The notes: a model not told the origin generated them from the sequence alone. A DNA stretch of 64,000 bases from Agathobaculum massiliense (GCF_900291975.1 NZ_OMPN01000001.1:1860001-1924000); one strand, 5' to 3'. Counted from the stretch's first letter, positions 39,581-50,083 are shown. A program made the numbers and translations.

Positions 39581-39598
39581 GCAAAACTGGAAAAAATC

Positions 39599-39627
39599 TT
39601 TACATTTGCGGGATGGGCCGTTATACT
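39599..39627 (+). promoter_or_regulatory. Promoter of prfB
   Basis: TTTACA (39599-39604) and TATACT (39622-39627) are 17 bases apart on the plus strand, back to back with the riboswitch promoter. Confidence 0.85.
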
Positions 39628-39663
39628 ATAAGGTACTGAAAAATTCATGAAGGAGCATTTTGC

Positions 39664-40788
39664 ATGCTGCAATTCGAGGAATACAAGGTCAAGCTGAACA
39701 ATCTGAAGCCCGAGCTGGAGGAACTGTACCGCTCGCTGGGCATGGAGCAGGCAAAGCGCGAGGTGGAGGAGCTGGAAATCAAGTCCGCCCAGCCCGGCTT
39801 TTGGGACAATCCGGAGGAGAGCCAGAAGATTGTCTCCCGCATGGGCGCACTCAAGGGCAAGATTGAAGCCTATGAGCGTATGAGCAGCCTGTGCGAGGAC
39901 CTGCTGACCATCTGCGAAATGGCCATTGAGGAAAACGACGAGTCCATGCTCGAAGAGCTGGAAAGCGGCTATCAGGAGTTGGAGGAGGGCGTGGCCGAGC
40001 AGAAGCTGTCCACCCTGCTTACCGGCGAATACGATAAAAACAACGCGCTGGTGTCCTTCCACGCGGGCGCGGGCGGCACCGAGGCCCAGGACTGGTGCGA
40101 GATGCTGTACCGCATGTATACCCGCTGGGCCGAGCGCCACGGCTATACCTATAAGATCATGGACTATCAGGATGGGGACGAGGCCGGTCTGAAAAGCGCG
40201 GACATCCTGATCGAGGGTGAAAACGCCTACGGCTTTCTCAAGGGTGAATCCGGCGTACACCGCCTGGTGCGCATTTCGCCGTTCGACGCCTCCGGCCGCC
40301 GCCATACCTCGTTCTCCGCGGTCGAGGTCATACCGGATATTCCGGATGATTCGGCGGACTTTGAGATCAAGCCCGAGGACTACGAGATGCAGGTGTTCCG
40401 GTCGAGCGGCGCGGGCGGCCAGCACATCAACAAGACCTCCTCCGCCGTGCGCCTGATCCATAAGGCGACCGGCATCGTGGTTTCCTGCCAAACCGAACGC
40501 AGCCAGTTCCAGAACAAGGACAACTGCCTGCGCATGCTGCGTTCCAAGCTGGTCGAGATCAAGGAACGCGAGCATCTGGAAAAGATTTCGGACATCAAGG
40601 GAGACCAGAAGAAGATCGAATGGGGCAGCCAGATCCGCTCCTATGTCTTTATGCCATACACGCTCGCCAAGGATACGCGCACGGGCTTTGAAAACGCCAA
40701 CATTGGCGCCGTGATGGACAGCGAGATCGACGGGTTCATCAACGCGTATCTGTCCGCGCTGGCGACCGGAAACTGGGCTGGCAAATAA
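39664..40788 (+). CDS. prfB: Peptide chain release factor 2
   Basis: The 374-residue protein has the SPF stop-codon reading motif at residues 205-207 and the catalytic GGQ at 251-253 (SSGAGGQHINKTSSAV). It ends translation at UGA and UAA. The gene is one continuous frame from ATG 39664, so the programmed +1 frameshift near codon 25 found in most prfB genes is absent. AAGGAGC precedes the start. Confidence 0.98.
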   Translation: MLQFEEYKVKLNNLKPELEELYRSLGMEQAKREVEELEIKSAQPGFWDNPEESQKIVSRMGALKGKIEAYERMSSLCEDLLTICEMAIEENDESMLEELESGYQELEEGVAEQKLSTLLTGEYDKNNALVSFHAGAGGTEAQDWCEMLYRMYTRWAERHGYTYKIMDYQDGDEAGLKSADILIEGENAYGFLKGESGVHRLVRISPFDASGRRHTSFSAVEVIPDIPDDSADFEIKPEDYEMQVFRSSGAGGQHINKTSSAVRLIHKATGIVVSCQTERSQFQNKDNCLRMLRSKLVEIKEREHLEKISDIKGDQKKIEWGSQIRSYVFMPYTLAKDTRTGFENANIGAVMDSEIDGFINAYLSALATGNWAGK

Positions 40789-40803
40789 CCGCAGAAACAA
40801 ATC

Positions 40804-40834
40804 AAAGGGAGGAAGCCTCAGGCTTCCTCCCTTT
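40804..40834. terminator. Shared terminator of prfB and the LysR gene
   Basis: A perfect 14-bp stem (AAAGGGAGGAAGCC and its complement) has a 3-base loop that is also the TGA stop codon of the LysR gene on the minus strand. Confidence 0.92.
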
Positions 40835-41723
40835 TTCTGTCGGACGCGGTGCGCAGCAGGTCGAAGATCTCGCGGTACGTTTGCGCGAACACGCTGCTTT
40901 TCCGCCAGAGGAAGGTGAAATCGTGCAGGACCGGAAAACCGGACAGCGCGATCTCACGCAGCGCGCCGCTTTCCAGCTCGGCGCGGACGGTCGGCTCATA
41001 CAGGAACGCGACGCCCTGCCCCATGCGGACGAGCGCTTTGATGGCGTTCAGACTGCCGATTTCGGTGACCGCGCGGAAGTCCCGCACGGTCAGGTTATGC
41101 TCCCGCAGGCGGCGCTCCAGGATCTCCCGCGTGCCGGAGCCGGGCTCACGGGTGAGCAGGCGCTCGCCGAGCAGGTCCTCCAGGGTATGCACTGGCTGCC
41201 GGAAACGGTAGCCGGGCGCGCAGACCGCTACATATCGTTCGGTCAGATAGGACAGGCTGTCGTATTCGCTTTTTTCAAAAAAGCCCTCCACAATCGCAAA
41301 ATCAATGTCGCCCCGATCAAGTCCGCGCAGCAGCTCGGCGGTGTTGGCGACGACCATGCGGAGACTGACGTTCGGCTCCGCGGCCAGCAGGCGCGCGAGC
41401 GGGGCGGGCATGACGTATTCCCCGATGGTGAGCGTCGCGCCGAACACCAGCCGCCGCCCGCCGCCGGACAGGCTGCCCAGCGCGTCGCGCAGGTGCTGCG
41501 CGTCGTGGCGCATGGTGGTCGCGGTGCGCAGGAATAGCCGCCCCGCGTCGGTGAGGGTCAGCTTTTTCCCCTCAAAGGAAAAAAAGCGGACGCCGTACTG
41601 CGCCTCCAGCGCCCGAATGTGCTGCGAGACCGCGGGCTGCGTAATATGCAGCGCGGCTGCGGCGCGCGTAAAGCTCATGCAGCGGCAGACCGCCAGAAAG
41701 GTATCCACACGGAAATCCAACAT
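40818..41723 (-). CDS. LysR-family regulator (CysL/YeiE-like)
   Basis: The 301-residue protein has the LysR helix-turn-helix (MSFTRAAAALHITQPAVSQH) and a substrate-binding domain. It diverges from a YeiH-type transporter, the usual partner of YeiE/CysL-type regulators of sulfur or related anion metabolism. A perfect 10-bp inverted repeat lies in the shared spacer. Its last codons are inside the terminator stem. The ligand is unknown. Confidence 0.9.
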   Translation of the reverse strand: MLDFRVDTFLAVCRCMSFTRAAAALHITQPAVSQHIRALEAQYGVRFFSFEGKKLTLTDAGRLFLRTATTMRHDAQHLRDALGSLSGGGRRLVFGATLTIGEYVMPAPLARLLAAEPNVSLRMVVANTAELLRGLDRGDIDFAIVEGFFEKSEYDSLSYLTERYVAVCAPGYRFRQPVHTLEDLLGERLLTREPGSGTREILERRLREHNLTVRDFRAVTEIGSLNAIKALVRMGQGVAFLYEPTVRAELESGALREIALSGFPVLHDFTFLWRKSSVFAQTYREIFDLLRTASDRKREEA

Positions 41724-41740
41724 AGAGATCAGCTCCTGCC

Positions 41741-41767
41741 TTTATCATAACATAAAATTATGATAAA
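41741..41767. promoter_or_regulatory. Inverted repeat between LysR and YeiH genes (putative operator)
   Basis: TTTATCATAA and TTATGATAAA are perfect arms separated by 7 bases, in the divergent spacer. The spacing suits a LysR-type dimer site. Confidence 0.65.
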
Positions 41768-41858
41768 ATAAAGAATGATAATTTTACATAATAAGAGCGG
41801 CGGCGTATACTATTTCCAGACAAAAATGGGAAACAATGTGGAGAGAGGTAACGCAAAG

Positions 41859-42884
41859 ATGGAATTTTTCAAAAAGAACGGTCTGGGACTGCTGCTGTGT
41901 CTGGCCATTGCGGTGCCGGCATGGCTGCTGGGACAGGCGGCGCCGGTTGTGGGTGGGCCGGTGTTCGCTATTTTAATCGGTATGACACTCACACTTTTCT
42001 GGAACGATAAGGGCAGGATGCAGGCGGGGATCGCCTTCACCTCCAAAAAAATCCTGCAATACGCGGTCATCCTGCTGGGGTTCGGGCTGAACCTGTCCGA
42101 AATCGCCAAGGTGGGCGCGCAGTCGCTGCCGATCATCGTGTCCACGATCACGACCTCGCTGGCCATGTCGGTCCTGCTGTGCAGGCTGCTGAAGATGAAG
42201 GCCAATATTTCAACCCTGGTCGGCGTCGGCTCCTCGATCTGTGGCGGCTCGGCCATCGCGGCGTCCGCGCCCGTCATCGGCGCGGACGATGAGGAGATTG
42301 CACAGGCGATATCGGTTATCTTTTTGTTCAATGTGATCGCCGCGCTGACCTTCCCGACGCTGGGCGGCGCGCTTGGCCTGTCGAACGATGGATTCGGGCT
42401 GTTCGCGGGTACGGCGGTCAACGATACCTCGTCCGTCACGGCGGCCGCGGCGGCATGGGACGGGGCCCATGGCAGCAATACGCTGGACACCGCAACCATC
42501 GTCAAGCTGACGCGCACGCTCGCCATCATCCCGATCACGCTGGCGCTTGCCGTCTGGCGCGCGGCAAAGGCCAGACAGTCGCGCGGCGTCACGAGTGGCA
42601 CGTTTTCGCTCAAAAAGGTTTTTCCGTTTTTCATCCTGTTCTTTGTGCTGGCGTCGGTCGTGACGACGGTCTGCACGGCGGCGGGCATACCCGCGGCAGC
42701 TTTTTCACCGTTCAAGGCGCTGTCCAAATTTTTTATCGTCATGGCGATGGCCGCGATCGGCCTGAATACCAATATCGTCAAGCTGGTCCGGACGGGCGGC
42801 AAGCCGATCCTGATGGGGCTGTGCTGCTGGGTCGGCATCGCGTGCGTCAGCCTGGCGATGCAGCGCGTGCTGGGTATCTGGTAA
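41859..42884 (+). CDS. YeiH/UPF0324 family putative sulfate exporter
   Basis: The 341-residue membrane protein has about ten segments and the family motif region [20 protein letters not shown] near residue 129, then [15 protein letters not shown]. The family is annotated as putative sulfate or anion exporter; direct evidence is thin. ATG 41859 has AGAGAGG 10 bases upstream; the longer frame from 41775 covers the operator region. It is the target of the divergent LysR gene. Confidence 0.88.
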   Translation: MEFFKKNGLGLLLCLAIAVPAWLLGQAAPVVGGPVFAILIGMTLTLFWNDKGRMQAGIAFTSKKILQYAVILLGFGLNLSEIAKVGAQSLPIIVSTITTSLAMSVLLCRLLKMKANISTLVGVGSSICGGSAIAASAPVIGADDEEIAQAISVIFLFNVIAALTFPTLGGALGLSNDGFGLFAGTAVNDTSSVTAAAAAWDGAHGSNTLDTATIVKLTRTLAIIPITLALAVWRAAKARQSRGVTSGTFSLKKVFPFFILFFVLASVVTTVCTAAGIPAAAFSPFKALSKFFIVMAMAAIGLNTNIVKLVRTGGKPILMGLCCWVGIACVSLAMQRVLGIW

Positions 42885-42901
42885 CGGCGGAAAACGCACA
42901 T

Positions 42902-42945
42902 AAAAAAGGACCCTCCGGCGCAAACTGTCGCCGGAGGGCTTTTTT
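42902..42945 (+). terminator. Terminator whose 3' arm holds the next ribosome binding site
   Basis: CCCTCCGGCG (42911-42920) pairs with CGCCGGAGGG (42929-42938), followed by six T. The GGAGGG at 42933-42938 is also the ribosome site of the gene starting at 42946. Confidence 0.85.
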
Positions 42946-43305
42946 ATGAAAAACAATACCAGGTATGCCGTAACGGGCGCGCTGGCGGGCGCGGCCAATG
43001 GCTTTTTCGGTGCGGGCGGCGGGCTGTTTCTGGTGCCGCTGCTGGTAAGCTGGTGCGGCATGGAGCAGCGCCGCGCGTTCGCGACCTCGGTCGCGGTCAT
43101 CCTGCCGCTCAGCGCGGTATCGGCAGCGATCTACTGGATGAAGGGCGGGCTGGATGTGGCGGCGGCGTGGCCCTATCTGCTGGGCGGCGCGGTTGGCGGC
43201 GTGATTGCAGGCCGTATTTTCCAGAAAATGAGCATGGTCTGGCTGAGGCGGGTGTTCGGGCTGCTGATTCTGTATGGCGGCGTAAGGGCGGTGCTGCTGC
43301 TGTGA
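42946..43305 (+). CDS. Half-size TSUP/TauE-SafE permease, first half
   Basis: The 119-residue protein has four membrane segments and the TSUP motif NGFFGAGGGLFLVPLLV near residue 18. Full TSUP proteins are about 250 residues and contain two such halves, so this is one half. Its stop overlaps the next start (TGATG), and the next gene is the second half. They export sulfite or organosulfonates in known cases. The ribosome site is inside a terminator stem. Confidence 0.88.
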   Translation: MKNNTRYAVTGALAGAANGFFGAGGGLFLVPLLVSWCGMEQRRAFATSVAVILPLSAVSAAIYWMKGGLDVAAAWPYLLGGAVGGVIAGRIFQKMSMVWLRRVFGLLILYGGVRAVLLL

Positions 43306-43682
43306 TGACGGTGATTGCGGTGGCGGCCGGCCTGCTGACCGGCATCCTGTCCGGCTTCGGCATTGGCGGCGGCTCGCTCCTGCTGCTGTATCTGACGCTG
43401 TTTGCAGGCGTCGACCAATACCAGGCGGGCGGGATCAACCTGCTGTACTTTATCGCCTGCGCCCCCGCCGCGCTGTATTCGCATATCAAAAACGGGCTGG
43501 TGCAGAAGGACGCGGTCAAGTGGTGCGTGGCCGCGGGCGTGCTGACCTCGATCGCGGCGGCGCTTGCGGCCGCGCGCATGGATACCGGATGGCTGCGCCG
43601 GGCGTTCGGCGTGTTCCTGCTGTATATCGGCGCGAAAGAGCTGTTTACAAAGCGGAAACAATCGGGAACGGAGGGAAAATAA
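43305..43682 (+). CDS. Half-size TSUP/TauE-SafE permease, second half
   Basis: The 125-residue protein has four membrane segments and the motif GILSGFGIGGGSLLLLYL near residue 12, the other TSUP half. ATG 43305 shares its A with the stop of the first half. The pair probably forms one transporter from two chains. A basic tail (TKRKQSGTEGK) ends it. Confidence 0.85.
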   Translation: MTVIAVAAGLLTGILSGFGIGGGSLLLLYLTLFAGVDQYQAGGINLLYFIACAPAALYSHIKNGLVQKDAVKWCVAAGVLTSIAAALAAARMDTGWLRRAFGVFLLYIGAKELFTKRKQSGTEGK

Positions 43683-43728
43683 TCCCCGTCTAACAGGATA
43701 ACCAACAAAGGGAAAGGGGTGTCCTGAT

Positions 43729-44613
43729 ATGAAAAGACGAGGGTTTTCTCTGCTGTCTGCGCTGGTCCTGCTGCTGGCGCTGACGGCCTGCGGCGCGTCG
43801 GGTGGCGCGGACGCTTCCGGCAGCACGTCGGCGGCGGAGGACAACAACGCCGGCTGGACGGAGAGCGCGGCCGCGTCGTCGGAGGGCGGCGGGACGGTTG
43901 ATTTTGCCGCGGTGCGGCAAAACGCAAAGCTCATCCTGTCCGCGGATCTGACGCTGGAGACGCAGTCGTTCGACCAGGCCGGCGCGGATATCGAAGCGCT
44001 GGCAGCCGGCGCGGGCGGCTATATCGAGGCGAGCAGCGTGTCGGGCGAGTTGGGCGGCCGGTACGCCAGCTATACGCTGCGCGTGCCGCAGGAGAAATTC
44101 GAGACGTGCTTCGCCCAACTCGGCGAGACCTGCCATGTGGTGTCGTCGAGCCGCTGGAGCGAGGATGTGACCGAGCAGTACACCGATATCGAAACGCGCC
44201 TGGCCACGCTGCAGACCAAGCATGAGCGGCTGGTGGAGTTGCTTGGCCAGGCCGCCCAGATGGAAGACATCATCTCGCTGGAAAACGCCCTGGCGGATTG
44301 CGAATATGAGATCGACAGCCTGACCGGCGAAAAACGCCGTTACGATAACCTGGTCGATTTCGCAACCATCACGGTATCGCTGCGCGAGGTGCAGGCGCTG
44401 ACCGCGGTTTCCGGCGGCACGGGCTTTGGCGCGCAGCTCATGCAGGCGGCGCAGAGCGGCTGGCGCGGGCTGGCCGGCTTTGTGCGCGGCGCGGTGCTGT
44501 GGGCGGTCGCGGCCTGGCCGCTGTTGCTCGTGGCCGGCGTGGGCGGCGGTGCGGCGCTCCGGTTCCGCCGACGCAGGAAAAAAGGCGCCCCACCGGACGA
44601 GCCGAAGCCATAA
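43729..44613 (+). CDS. DUF4349 lipoprotein
   Basis: The 294-residue protein has a lipobox (LLALTAC, cysteine 21), a Ser/Gly-rich linker, the DUF4349 core (QNAKLILSADLTLETQSFDQ), a coiled coil (YTDIETRLATLQTKHERLVE) and a C-terminal membrane segment with an Arg/Lys tail. The function of DUF4349 is unknown; it is membrane bound at both ends here. The ribosome site is AAAGGGG. Confidence 0.88.
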   Translation: MKRRGFSLLSALVLLLALTACGASGGADASGSTSAAEDNNAGWTESAAASSEGGGTVDFAAVRQNAKLILSADLTLETQSFDQAGADIEALAAGAGGYIEASSVSGELGGRYASYTLRVPQEKFETCFAQLGETCHVVSSSRWSEDVTEQYTDIETRLATLQTKHERLVELLGQAAQMEDIISLENALADCEYEIDSLTGEKRRYDNLVDFATITVSLREVQALTAVSGGTGFGAQLMQAAQSGWRGLAGFVRGAVLWAVAAWPLLLVAGVGGGAALRFRRRRKKGAPPDEPKP

Positions 44614-44622
44614 AAGGGTAAA

Positions 44623-44656
44623 AAACAAGGGACAGACGGGCGTCTGTCCCTTGTTT
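44623..44656. terminator. Convergent terminator (DUF4349 / rny)
   Basis: A perfect 15-bp stem around a 4-base loop with A and T ends, between two converging genes. Confidence 0.9.
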
Positions 44657-44670
44657 CCTGCTTGCAGAGG

Positions 44671-46215
<1,545 letters not shown>

Positions 46216-46352
46216 TGCTTTGGTGTGTCCTCCTATTGATTTTTTTGAGTGCAGTGGCCCCCTGTCGGACAGAGGTACGGTTATAATGCCCTTGAAAAAA
46301 GCCGTGCGTATTTTTACGCAGGCTATATAACAGCAGGTATTATACTAAAAAT

Positions 46353-46381
46353 ATTGTAAAGCCTGTTGGTCAAACTGTCAA
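46353..46381 (-). promoter_or_regulatory. Promoter of rny
   Basis: TTGACA (46376-46381) and TACAAT (46353-46358) are 17 bases apart on the minus strand, leaving a leader of about 130 bases without an obvious conserved RNA. Confidence 0.88.
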
Positions 46382-46475
46382 GAAAAACACGTCCGCGAGC
46401 GGGCAGATTTTGGCGCTTTTTGAGAAGAACGGTTTTGCGCCCTTGTGGAGGGGGGCCGCATTTGATATAATAATA

Positions 46476-46481
46476 CAACTG
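46476..46481 (+). promoter_or_regulatory. Extended -10 box of pgeF
   Basis: TGATATAAT is a perfect extended -10 box. No clear -35 box is seen. The start codon lies 19 bases downstream. Confidence 0.6.
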
Positions 46482-46499
46482 AATCGGGAGGAAAAACGC

Positions 46500-47300
46500 A
46501 TGCATCGATCCATGTGCCGCGTTCAGAGCGGCCCATTTGTTTATTATACCTGCCGCCGGCTGCCGGTGCGGCATGCCTTTACGACTAAGTACGGCGGCGT
46601 GAGCACGGGACACTGTGAAAGCCTCAACCTGGGCTTCAGCCGGGGGGACGAGGAGACCAGCGTGCGGGAAAATTACCGCCGCCTGGCGGAAGCGCTCGGC
46701 GTGGATGAAAAACGCTTCACGCTGACCCGTCAGATCCACGAAACCGAGGTTTCGGTTGTCGGGGAGGAGCAGGCCGGCATGGGGCTGCACCGCCCGATGG
46801 CGTGGCGGTCGGACGCGATCGTGACAGCGCTGCCGGACACGCCGCTCTGCGGCTTTTACGCGGACTGCGTAGTGACCCTGCTGTACGATCCGGCGACGCA
46901 TACTGCGGGCGTGGCCCATGCGGGCTGGCGCGGCATGGCGGGCGGCATCCTGCCCAAAACCGTGGAGGTGATGGTGGCGCGCCTGGGTGCGAGGCGCGAG
47001 AGCCTGATCGCGGTCTTGGGGCCGTCCATCCGGCAGGAGTGCTTTGAAACCGACGCGGATGTGCCGGAGGCGATGGAGCGCCTGCTCGGCGTGGCCGTAC
47101 GGCCCTATATTCGGGAAAAGGGAGCAAAATTCCATGTCGATCTGCAGGGCATCGGCGTAAAGCTGCTGCGGGACGCGGGGCTCGCGCCGGAAAACGTGAT
47201 CGACAGCGGGCTGTGTACCATGTGCCACAGCGATGAATTCTGGTCGCACCGCGCGACCCGCGGCGTACGCGGCGTACAGGGCGGCGTGATCTGCCTGTGA
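46500..47300 (+). CDS. pgeF: Purine nucleoside phosphorylase/laccase-domain protein PgeF (YlmD/YfiH)
   Basis: The 266-residue protein has the YfiH motifs HAFTTKYGGVSTG, RQIHETEVSV, ADCVVTLLYD, and the metal-site residues in GVAHAGWRGM and CTMCHSDEFWSHR. The family cleaves purine nucleosides and was earlier called polyphenol oxidase. ATG 46500 follows GGGAGG; the longer frame passes through the promoter. Confidence 0.93.
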   Translation: MHRSMCRVQSGPFVYYTCRRLPVRHAFTTKYGGVSTGHCESLNLGFSRGDEETSVRENYRRLAEALGVDEKRFTLTRQIHETEVSVVGEEQAGMGLHRPMAWRSDAIVTALPDTPLCGFYADCVVTLLYDPATHTAGVAHAGWRGMAGGILPKTVEVMVARLGARRESLIAVLGPSIRQECFETDADVPEAMERLLGVAVRPYIREKGAKFHVDLQGIGVKLLRDAGLAPENVIDSGLCTMCHSDEFWSHRATRGVRGVQGGVICL

Positions 47301-47319
47301 CGGAAAGGGAGTCCGTTTT

Positions 47320-48930
47320 ATGAAATGGAAAAAACGCGCGCTGGCGGCACTGCTGGCGGCGCTCTGCCTGCTGACGGCCTGCGGGGAAGGCGGGCTGGGC
47401 GGGGATGACGGGCCGGTTGATACGGTCGAGGTGTCGGACGCATATTTTGGCATGGCTTGGTACCAGAACGGCACGCTCAATCCGGTGCTGGACAGCACCA
47501 GCATCAACCGCCTGTTGTGCGAGGCGCTATATGAAGGCCTGTTCGAGGTCAGCGGCAATTTTACCGCGCAAAATGTGCTATGCGCATCGTATACGGGCGA
47601 TGGGACAACGTTCACCTTTACGCTGCGGGACGACGTGACGTTCTGGTCGGGCGAGAAGCTGACTGCGGCCGACGTGGTCGCCAGCCTGCAGGCCGCGCAG
47701 TATAATGAGGCGTCGCCGTACCATAACCGGCTGGTCGAGGCTGCCTCGATCGAGGCGCTGTCCGGCAGCGAGGTGCGTATCGTGCTGTCCTCGCCCAACA
47801 TTAATTTCCCCCGCCTGCTCGACATCCCGATCTACCGGCAGGGTTCGGCCGAAAGCGGCGACTTCGCCGACGGGACCGGCCCGTTCCAGCCGGTCAAGGA
47901 CGGCAACCAGTGGAAGCTGGAGGCCAATGAGAGCTGGCACGGCGGGGTCCTCGGCTCCATCCGCCATATCACGCTGGTACCCATGACACGGGCGGACGCC
48001 GCGGAATCCAGCTTCCGCACAGGGGATGTTTCCCTGCTGCGCGAGCCGCGCATCGCACCCGACGGGGCGAGTACGATCATCGGCGGGTCGATCGACACCG
48101 TGCGCACCGCGAGCGCGGACCTGCATTACCTGGGCGTCAATTACAGCAACCCCTATCTTGCCAACGCCAAGGTGCGGCAGGCGCTCAGCGCCGCGCTCGG
48201 CCGGCAGAGCCTGTGCGACACGCAGCTGCAGACCTTTGCCGCGCCGGCGGTCTTGCCGGTCAATCCGCAGCCCGCAGCCGACGGGCTGACGCTCAATATG
48301 TCCGCCGATACCGAGACCGCCGCGCGTCTCCTGCGCGAGGGACTGGAGCAGGCCGGCGGCGCGGGGGACACGGGACAGGACGACGGCGAAACGGATACGG
48401 GTGAGGAAGACGCCGACGGAGAGGCCGGCGGGACGGATACCGGCAGCGGCGGCGCGTCCGGCGGGGACGCGGCCCTGTCCATCCGGCTGCTCGTCAACGC
48501 CAACAATACGTTTAAGGTGGCGGCGGCGGAACAGATCGCGGCCTCCTGGAAAGCGGTCGGCGTGTCGGTGACCGTGGACCGGCAGCCGTATGAAACCTAT
48601 GTGTCCATGCTGCAGTCGGGCGATTTTGACGTATATTATGGGGAAACGCTGCTGACGCCGGATTTTGACCTGCGCCCGCTGCTTTCCTCCGACGGCAGCC
48701 TGAACTACGGCGGCTATTCCAGCCAGACCATGTCCGCCGCCGTCGCAGCCGCGCGCAGCGGTGACAATCTCGCGGCGTTCTACACGGCGTTCGCGGAGGA
48801 AATGCCCTTTATCCCGATCGCGTTCGAGTGCGGGCAGCTGATCATCCGCAAGGGCCTGATCGATAATTTCAGCCCCGCGCCGTACAATGCGTTTGCAGGG
48901 CTGGAGGAGTGGACCTCGTCCGGCGAATAA
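47320..48930 (+). CDS. Solute-binding lipoprotein of the peptide/nickel ABC family (SBP_bac_5)
   Basis: The 536-residue protein has a lipobox (CLLTAC, cysteine 21) and the family fold (TFTFTLRDDVTFWSGEKLTA near residue 100; later LHYLGVNYSNPYLANAKVRQ). Around residues 345-388 it carries an insertion of almost only Asp, Gly, Thr and Glu. No permease or ATPase gene is next to it, so it is an orphan binding protein in this window. The ligand is probably a peptide or similar. Confidence 0.9.
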   Translation: MKWKKRALAALLAALCLLTACGEGGLGGDDGPVDTVEVSDAYFGMAWYQNGTLNPVLDSTSINRLLCEALYEGLFEVSGNFTAQNVLCASYTGDGTTFTFTLRDDVTFWSGEKLTAADVVASLQAAQYNEASPYHNRLVEAASIEALSGSEVRIVLSSPNINFPRLLDIPIYRQGSAESGDFADGTGPFQPVKDGNQWKLEANESWHGGVLGSIRHITLVPMTRADAAESSFRTGDVSLLREPRIAPDGASTIIGGSIDTVRTASADLHYLGVNYSNPYLANAKVRQALSAALGRQSLCDTQLQTFAAPAVLPVNPQPAADGLTLNMSADTETAARLLREGLEQAGGAGDTGQDDGETDTGEEDADGEAGGTDTGSGGASGGDAALSIRLLVNANNTFKVAAAEQIAASWKAVGVSVTVDRQPYETYVSMLQSGDFDVYYGETLLTPDFDLRPLLSSDGSLNYGGYSSQTMSAAVAAARSGDNLAAFYTAFAEEMPFIPIAFECGQLIIRKGLIDNFSPAPYNAFAGLEEWTSSGE

Positions 48931-48946
48931 GCGGCGGACGTTCTGT

Positions 48947-48973
48947 GAAAATGAGCGCGGGGCGCTCATTTTC
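48947..48973 (+). terminator. Terminator after the solute-binding protein gene
   Basis: GAAAATGAGCG pairs perfectly with CGCTCATTTTC around a 5-base loop, then TTTTT. Confidence 0.92.
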
Positions 48974-49013
48974 TTTTTGATGGCAGCCCCGAACAGTAGG
49001 AGATTTTACAAGA

Positions 49014-50033
49014 ATGATGGAAAAAGTTGTGTTAGGATTATCAGGCGGCGTGGATTCCGCGGTCGCGGCGGCGCGCCTGCGCGCGCAGGGCTTTGCGGTA
49101 TACGGGCTGTTCCTGGAGGTCGGTTTGGGCGGCACGGAGGCCGCGCAGCAGGCGGCAGACGAGCTGGGCATCCCGCTTTACGTCGCGCACCGGCGCGAGG
49201 CGTTCGAGCAGCAAGTGTGCGCCTATTTCGCGGACTGCTACCGCACCGCGCGCACGCCTAACCCGTGCGTGGTGTGCAACCCGCTGGTCAAGTTCCGTGC
49301 GCTGACCGACTATGCGGATGAGATCGGCGCGCCCTATGTCGCCACCGGCCACTACGCCCGCACCGGACGGGACGCGCAGGGGCGCGCGCTCCTGCTGCGC
49401 GCCCGCGCGGAAAAGGATCAGACCTATATGATGCACCGCCTGCCGCGGCGGACGGTCGCGCGCTGCCTGTTCCCGCTGGGGGAAAGTGCGGGTAAGGACG
49501 AAACCCGCGCTGCGGCGCGCGATATCGGCCTGTCCGTGTCCGAAAAGCCGGACAGTATGGATATCTGCTTCATTCCGGACGGGGATGTGCAGGGCTGGCT
49601 CGAGCGCCACGGCGCGGCCTGCCCGCCGGGCAATTTTGTGGACGAGGCGGGCAATGTTCTGGGGCGGCACAAGGGGCTGCACTGCTATACGGTCGGCCAG
49701 CGCAAGGGGCTGGGCGTGGCTGCGGCAGGCCGCCTGTTCGTCCACGCGCTGCGGCCGGAGACCGACGAGGTGGTGCTGTCGCTCGAGGACGTGTTCGAAA
49801 AGGAAATCAAGGTGCGCGACGTACACTACATCGCGCCCGAATACGCGGAAAACGGCGCGTTCCCCTGCGAGGTGCGCGTGCGCTTTTCCAGGCGCAGCGA
49901 CCGCGCGCTGGTTTATCCGGAGGCCGGCGGCGCGCGCATCATGTTCGAGGACGTGGTCCGCGCGCCCGCAAGGGGGCAGAGCGCGGTGTTTTATGACAAC
50001 GATATTGTGATCGGCGGGGGCTTTATCTGCTGA
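49014..50033 (+). CDS. mnmA: tRNA 2-thiouridylase MnmA
   Basis: The 339-residue enzyme has the ATP-pyrophosphatase loop SGGVDSAV near residue 10 and the two catalytic cysteines at 85 (TPNPCVVCN) and 185 (SMDICFIP), then GQRKGLGV. It adds sulfur to U34 of Lys, Glu and Gln tRNAs. It is slightly shorter than the usual 360 residues but all motifs are present. The ATG at 49014 follows GTAGGAG. Confidence 0.96.
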   Translation: MMEKVVLGLSGGVDSAVAAARLRAQGFAVYGLFLEVGLGGTEAAQQAADELGIPLYVAHRREAFEQQVCAYFADCYRTARTPNPCVVCNPLVKFRALTDYADEIGAPYVATGHYARTGRDAQGRALLLRARAEKDQTYMMHRLPRRTVARCLFPLGESAGKDETRAAARDIGLSVSEKPDSMDICFIPDGDVQGWLERHGAACPPGNFVDEAGNVLGRHKGLHCYTVGQRKGLGVAAAGRLFVHALRPETDEVVLSLEDVFEKEIKVRDVHYIAPEYAENGAFPCEVRVRFSRRSDRALVYPEAGGARIMFEDVVRAPARGQSAVFYDNDIVIGGGFIC

Positions 50034-50083
50034 GCCCGCCGGGGCGCGGATGGCCGCGACCGCTGCATAGAGAGGGGGATACC

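Noticed and set aside
39664-39760. A programmed frameshift in prfB
   Set aside because: The frame from ATG 39664 is open and complete, with no early UGA.
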